A program made the position numbers and the translations under genes. DNA of 5,981 nucleotides from positions 1 to 5,981 of the forward strand of contig JADGNT010000340.1 in the NCBI GenBank assembly GCA_017883345.1, given 5' to 3'. Origin of the DNA: Candidatus Solibacter sp. (GTDB lineage Bacteria > Acidobacteriota > Terriglobia > Bryobacterales > Bryobacteraceae). Every line of letters starts with the position of its first letter. Within the stretch, counting starts at the first letter, position 1. The notes under the pieces were generated by a model. That model did no database searches. It saw nothing but the letters and a program-made list of their open reading frames with translations, and was not told the DNA's origin. Positions 5,266 through 5,981 of this stretch are shown in pieces.

Positions 5266-5826
5266 ATGTCCTTCCATTCCCGCCACCTCCCTCACTGGCA
5301 GCCCGAGGGCGCTCCTGTATTCATCACCTGGCACCTCCGCGGCAGTGTTCCCCGCAACCACTTCCCGCCCCCAGGCCTCAGCGCCGGCCACGCCTTCGTT
5401 TGGATGGATCGCTACCTCGACCGAGCCAGCTTCGGGCCCACCTGGCTCAAGCGTGAGGACATTGCCCAAATGGTCTTCGATTGCCTGCACTACGCCGCCG
5501 ACAATCTCCGCCACTTCGACCTGCACGCCGGCGTGGTTATGCCCAACCACGTTCATGTGCTCCTGACGCCGATCATTACAGCCAGCAAGTTGCTGCAATC
5601 GGTGAAGGGATTTTCGGCGCGCGAAGCTAACAAAATTCTCGGGCGAACGGGCGAGCCTTTCTGGCAAGCCGAGTCCTACGATCACTGGGTAAGAAATGAT
5701 GGGGAGTTCCAGAAGATTGTGGCATACATCGAGGAGAATCCGGTTGGCGCGGGACTGGCTGCATCGGCGGACGATTACCGCTGGTCCAGCGCCTACGCCG
5801 GCCAGAAGGCCGTCGTTGCAGGCTGA
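5266..5826 (+). CDS. REP-associated tyrosine transposase (RAYT, IS200/Y1-like)
   Basis: A 186-residue single-strand DNA transposase relative. The N-terminus, H-W-Q-P-E-G-A-P-V-F-I-T-W-H-L-R-G-S, is the usual opening of RAYT proteins in acidobacteria-like genomes. The HUH metal site is V-M-P-N-H95-V-H97-V-L-L. The nucleophile is probably Y138 in F-W-Q-A-E-S-Y-D-H-W-V-R-N, followed by the conserved Y-I-E-E-N-P-V-x-A-G-L and W-S-S-A-Y segments. Length is normal and all catalytic residues are intact, so it is probably active on REP sequences. No Shine-Dalgarno precedes the ATG, suggesting weak translation, as is usual for transposases. The stop codon TGA (5824-5826) lies inside the downstream REP hairpin. 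The only other gene touching this unit is the ankyrin gene 22 bp downstream. Confidence 0.92.
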   Translation: MSFHSRHLPHWQPEGAPVFITWHLRGSVPRNHFPPPGLSAGHAFVWMDRYLDRASFGPTWLKREDIAQMVFDCLHYAADNLRHFDLHAGVVMPNHVHVLLTPIITASKLLQSVKGFSAREANKILGRTGEPFWQAESYDHWVRNDGEFQKIVAYIEENPVGAGLAASADDYRWSSAYAGQKAVVAG

Positions 5827-5840
5827 AAGCCTACGCTACG
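5818..5840 (-). repeat. REP hairpin, downstream inverted copy
   Basis: Read on the minus strand this repeats the upstream REP at 20 of 23 positions: CGTAGC, then a stem opening with GTAG, with loop TTC. Two of the three differences are partners in the stem (C-G in one copy, G-C in the other), so pairing is kept; the third is in the loop. The element covers the RAYT stop codon and ends 8 nt before the next start codon. Confidence 0.75.
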
Positions 5841-5848
5841 CTGTTAGT

Positions 5849-5981
5849 ATGCGCTTCTGTGCCGTTCTTCTCGCCGCCACTTTCCCCATCCTGGCGGCCG
5901 ACGCCCCGATGGATATCCTGGAAGCCGCCAAAAAGGGCAAGGCCAAGGAGATCGAAGCGCTCCTCGCCAAAGGCGCCGATC
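5849..5981 (+). CDS. Exported ankyrin-repeat protein, N-terminal fragment
   Basis: The gene runs off the right edge after 44 codons. The start M-R-F-C-A-V-L-L-A-A-T-F-P-I-L-A-A-D is a short signal peptide with a likely cut after L-A-A. It is followed by D-I-L-E-A-A-K-K-G-K-A-K-E-I-E-A-L-L-A-K-G-A-D, which fits the ankyrin helix pattern (A-A-x-x-G-x-x-x-x-I-x-x-L-L-x-x-G-A-D). Secreted ankyrin proteins of this type usually act in protein-protein contacts in the periplasm. The ATG lies 8 nt past the REP hairpin, and no Shine-Dalgarno is seen, so the upstream region may have been replaced by the RAYT-REP unit. Start and identity are likely; total length is unknown. Confidence 0.78.
   Translation, partial: MRFCAVLLAATFPILAADAPMDILEAAKKGKAKEIEALLAKGAD

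Larger units (their letters stand above)
5165..5840. mobile_element. RAYT-REP unit (transposase gene flanked by inverted REP hairpins)
   Basis: The unit consists of a REP hairpin at 5174-5196, the RAYT gene, and a second REP in opposite orientation at 5818-5840. A partial extra copy, CGTAGCCTT, sits at 5165-5173 and recurs at 5179-5187. RAYT proteins are single-copy, domesticated relatives of IS200/IS605 transposases, bound to and probably responsible for spreading REP sequences. The flanking hairpins carry the GTAG tetranucleotide known from RAYT substrates. Both boundaries are inferred from the hairpins. Confidence 0.7.

Noticed and set aside
5188..5685. A 165-codon minus-strand open frame opposite the RAYT gene
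   Set aside because: The plus-strand product has full HUH and Tyr motifs; the antisense product has none and crosses the leader hairpins.
1..5981. CRISPR array, tRNA or rRNA gene, phage attachment sites
   Set aside because: No regularly spaced repeats, cloverleaf or rRNA-like stretches were seen; the only repeats are the short pairs described.

Overview
The window reads as a piece of a GC-rich bacterial chromosome, most likely from the Acidobacteria (Solibacter/Bryobacter-like) or a similar soil lineage. This placement is inference. It rests on the high GC, an acidobacterial-style REP-associated tyrosine transposase, a VapBC module of the MRTTLNL type, and a bacterial archaemetzincin. No rRNA, tRNA or CRISPR array was seen.

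Layout. (a) 1-289, minus strand: the 5' end of a vapC toxin gene, cut by the window edge, and a complete vapB antitoxin gene. They overlap by ATGA, and a 13-bp-period direct repeat lies just upstream of vapB. (b) 290-639: a 350-bp gene-free leader holding two copies of the inverted-repeat unit CCGGACAA-N6-CCGGTTTT. (c) 640-4132, plus strand: a tight three-gene operon joined by two ATGA overlaps. It encodes a membrane histidine kinase with a Cys-x4-Cys-His haem-like motif in its extracytoplasmic domain, then an archaemetzincin zinc protease, then an NtrC/AtoC-family sigma-54-dependent response regulator. (d) 4107-5117, minus strand: two small predicted exported or membrane proteins and a CoA_binding_2 (YccU-like) protein, possibly one transcript. 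The last small gene converges on and overlaps the regulator by 26 bp. (e) 5165-5840: a RAYT transposase flanked by two inverted REP hairpins, each preceded by GTAG and showing a compensatory stem base-pair swap. (f) 5849-5981: the start of an exported ankyrin-repeat protein, cut by the window end.

How the parts work together. The kinase probably senses a redox, ligand or haem-related signal outside the cytoplasm and phosphorylates the NtrC-type activator, which would open sigma-54 promoters. The archaemetzincin gene between them is translationally coupled to both, so all three are probably made together. This makes the archaemetzincin a candidate component or effector of the two-component pathway. 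That arrangement is the most unusual thing in the window. The RAYT/REP unit and the VapBC pair mark the flanks as accessory, rearrangement-prone sequence.
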